This document shows positions 63,500-64,000 of a stretch of DNA of 64,000 nucleotides, piece by piece. Every line of letters begins with the position of its first letter. Positions within the stretch are counted from its first letter, which is position 1. Origin of the DNA: Salegentibacter sp. 24 (lineage in GTDB: Bacteria; Bacteroidota; Bacteroidia; Flavobacteriales; Flavobacteriaceae); contig NZ_SNWE01000008.1 in NCBI RefSeq assembly GCF_004362395.1, positions 106,415 through 170,414 on the forward strand, in the 5' to 3' direction. A program made the position numbers and the translations under genes. Below the pieces are notes generated by a model. It was not told where the DNA came from. It worked only from the letters and a program-made list of their open reading frames with translations, and ran no database searches.

Positions 63500-64000
63500 A
63501 TGCAAAAAAAAGCTGAAAAAATAGCGGAACTAAATAATCATTACGGTAAGAATTGGTTTTTTGGAGGAAAGGAATATATAGGTGAATTTGTATATGGAGG
63601 AATTGATGGTGCCATAACAACATTTGCAATAGTGGCAGGTGCTGAAGGTGCAAATTTGGGGATTACTGTAGTGCTTATTCTGGGGTTAACCAATTTAATA
63701 GCCGATGGTTTTTCAATGTCAGTTGGGAATTTTTTCTCTGTCAAATCCGAACGGGATAATTTTGAAAAGCACAGACAGATTGAATACTGGGAAATAGAAA
63801 ATCTTAAGGATCAGGAGATTGAAGAAATCAGGGAGATTTATAGAAGTAAAGGGTTTACGGGTAAACTTCTGGAAGAAGTAGTGATGGTAATAACAAGCAA
63901 TAAAAAGGTTTGGGTAGACACTATGATGAAGGAAGAACTTGAAATGGTAAAAGGATTGAAAACACCCTATAAAACAGCTGCTGTGACCTTTTTCAGTTTT
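63500..64000 (+). CDS. VIT1/CCC1-family transporter, 3' end outside the window
   Basis: The frame is open from the ATG at 63500 to the window end (167 codons). It shows YIGEFVYGGIDGAITTFAIV and TNLIADGFSMSVGNFFSVKS, the two conserved helices of VIT1/CCC1 iron and manganese transporters. The charged cytoplasmic domain then begins (QEIEEIREIYRSKGFTGKLL), where Glu residues bind metal. It probably moves Fe(II) or Mn(II) across the inner membrane. The remaining helices lie beyond the window. Confidence 0.9.
   Translation, partial: MQKKAEKIAELNNHYGKNWFFGGKEYIGEFVYGGIDGAITTFAIVAGAEGANLGITVVLILGLTNLIADGFSMSVGNFFSVKSERDNFEKHRQIEYWEIENLKDQEIEEIREIYRSKGFTGKLLEEVVMVITSNKKVWVDTMMKEELEMVKGLKTPYKTAAVTFFSF

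Overview
The window looks like chromosomal DNA from a marine-type flavobacterium (Bacteroidota, family Flavobacteriaceae, possibly near Gramella/Christiangramia, Salegentibacter or Zunongwangia; the genus is inferred from gene content, not computed). The clues are a TonB-dependent receptor with a carboxypeptidase-regulatory plug, a GLPGLI-family protein, the rpmB-rpmG-DUF4295 cluster, bacillithiol synthesis (bshC), many lipoproteins with acidic residues after the lipid-carrying Cys, few Shine-Dalgarno sites, and several flavobacterial promoters of the form TTG-N17-23-TAnnTTTG.

Region 1 (1-20.9 kb) is mostly housekeeping. It holds an outer-membrane receptor cut by the window edge, a CoA-binding protein, a sodium:solute symporter, recR, a 2-oxoacid dehydrogenase E2, a BLUF blue-light sensor, and a tight run of exonuclease, regulatory-domain protein, FAH hydrolase, Hpt and cinA. 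These are followed by rpmB-rpmG-DUF4295, ftsY, an amidase lipoprotein, an aminotransferase, an MltF-type transglycosylase, an aldo/keto reductase, a cysteine-cluster protein and a P1 peptidase. Region 2 (21.0-22.4 kb) is an intact IS4-family insertion sequence with an 11-bp target duplication, sitting upstream of rimO.

Region 3 (22.6-47.6 kb) returns to core genes: rimO, a DUF2459 protein, a Ca/Na antiporter, large M16 and M14 peptidases, bshC with a PLP decarboxylase, SIMPL, guaA with a LysM/binding-protein fusion and OsmC, an NMO-type flavoenzyme, mnmA, a four-domain fasciclin lipoprotein, an M28 peptidase, a GDSL hydrolase and a small outer-membrane protein.

Region 4 (47.9-61.6 kb) starts at tRNA-Ser(UGA) and is accessory. 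It contains decayed pieces of at least three transposase types (ISAon1/ISL3-like, IS3 OrfA, IS256), a GLPGLI protein and a DUF305/DUF3347 pair probably linked to copper. It also holds an unusual cassette: a 1355-residue protein (LamG-like, Gly-rich PGII/collagen-like, two IPT/TIG, then a putative papain-like C/H/D domain), a three-gene operon of lipoprotein, small helical protein and patatin phospholipase, and a divergent pair of CHAP/peptidoglycan-binding endolysin-like enzyme and DUF5995 protein. Apart from the lipoprotein these lack Sec signals. Together they target protein, phospholipid and peptidoglycan, and they are the best candidate here for an undescribed system. Region 5 (61.6-64 kb) has an APC permease and a VIT/CCC1-type transporter cut by the window end.
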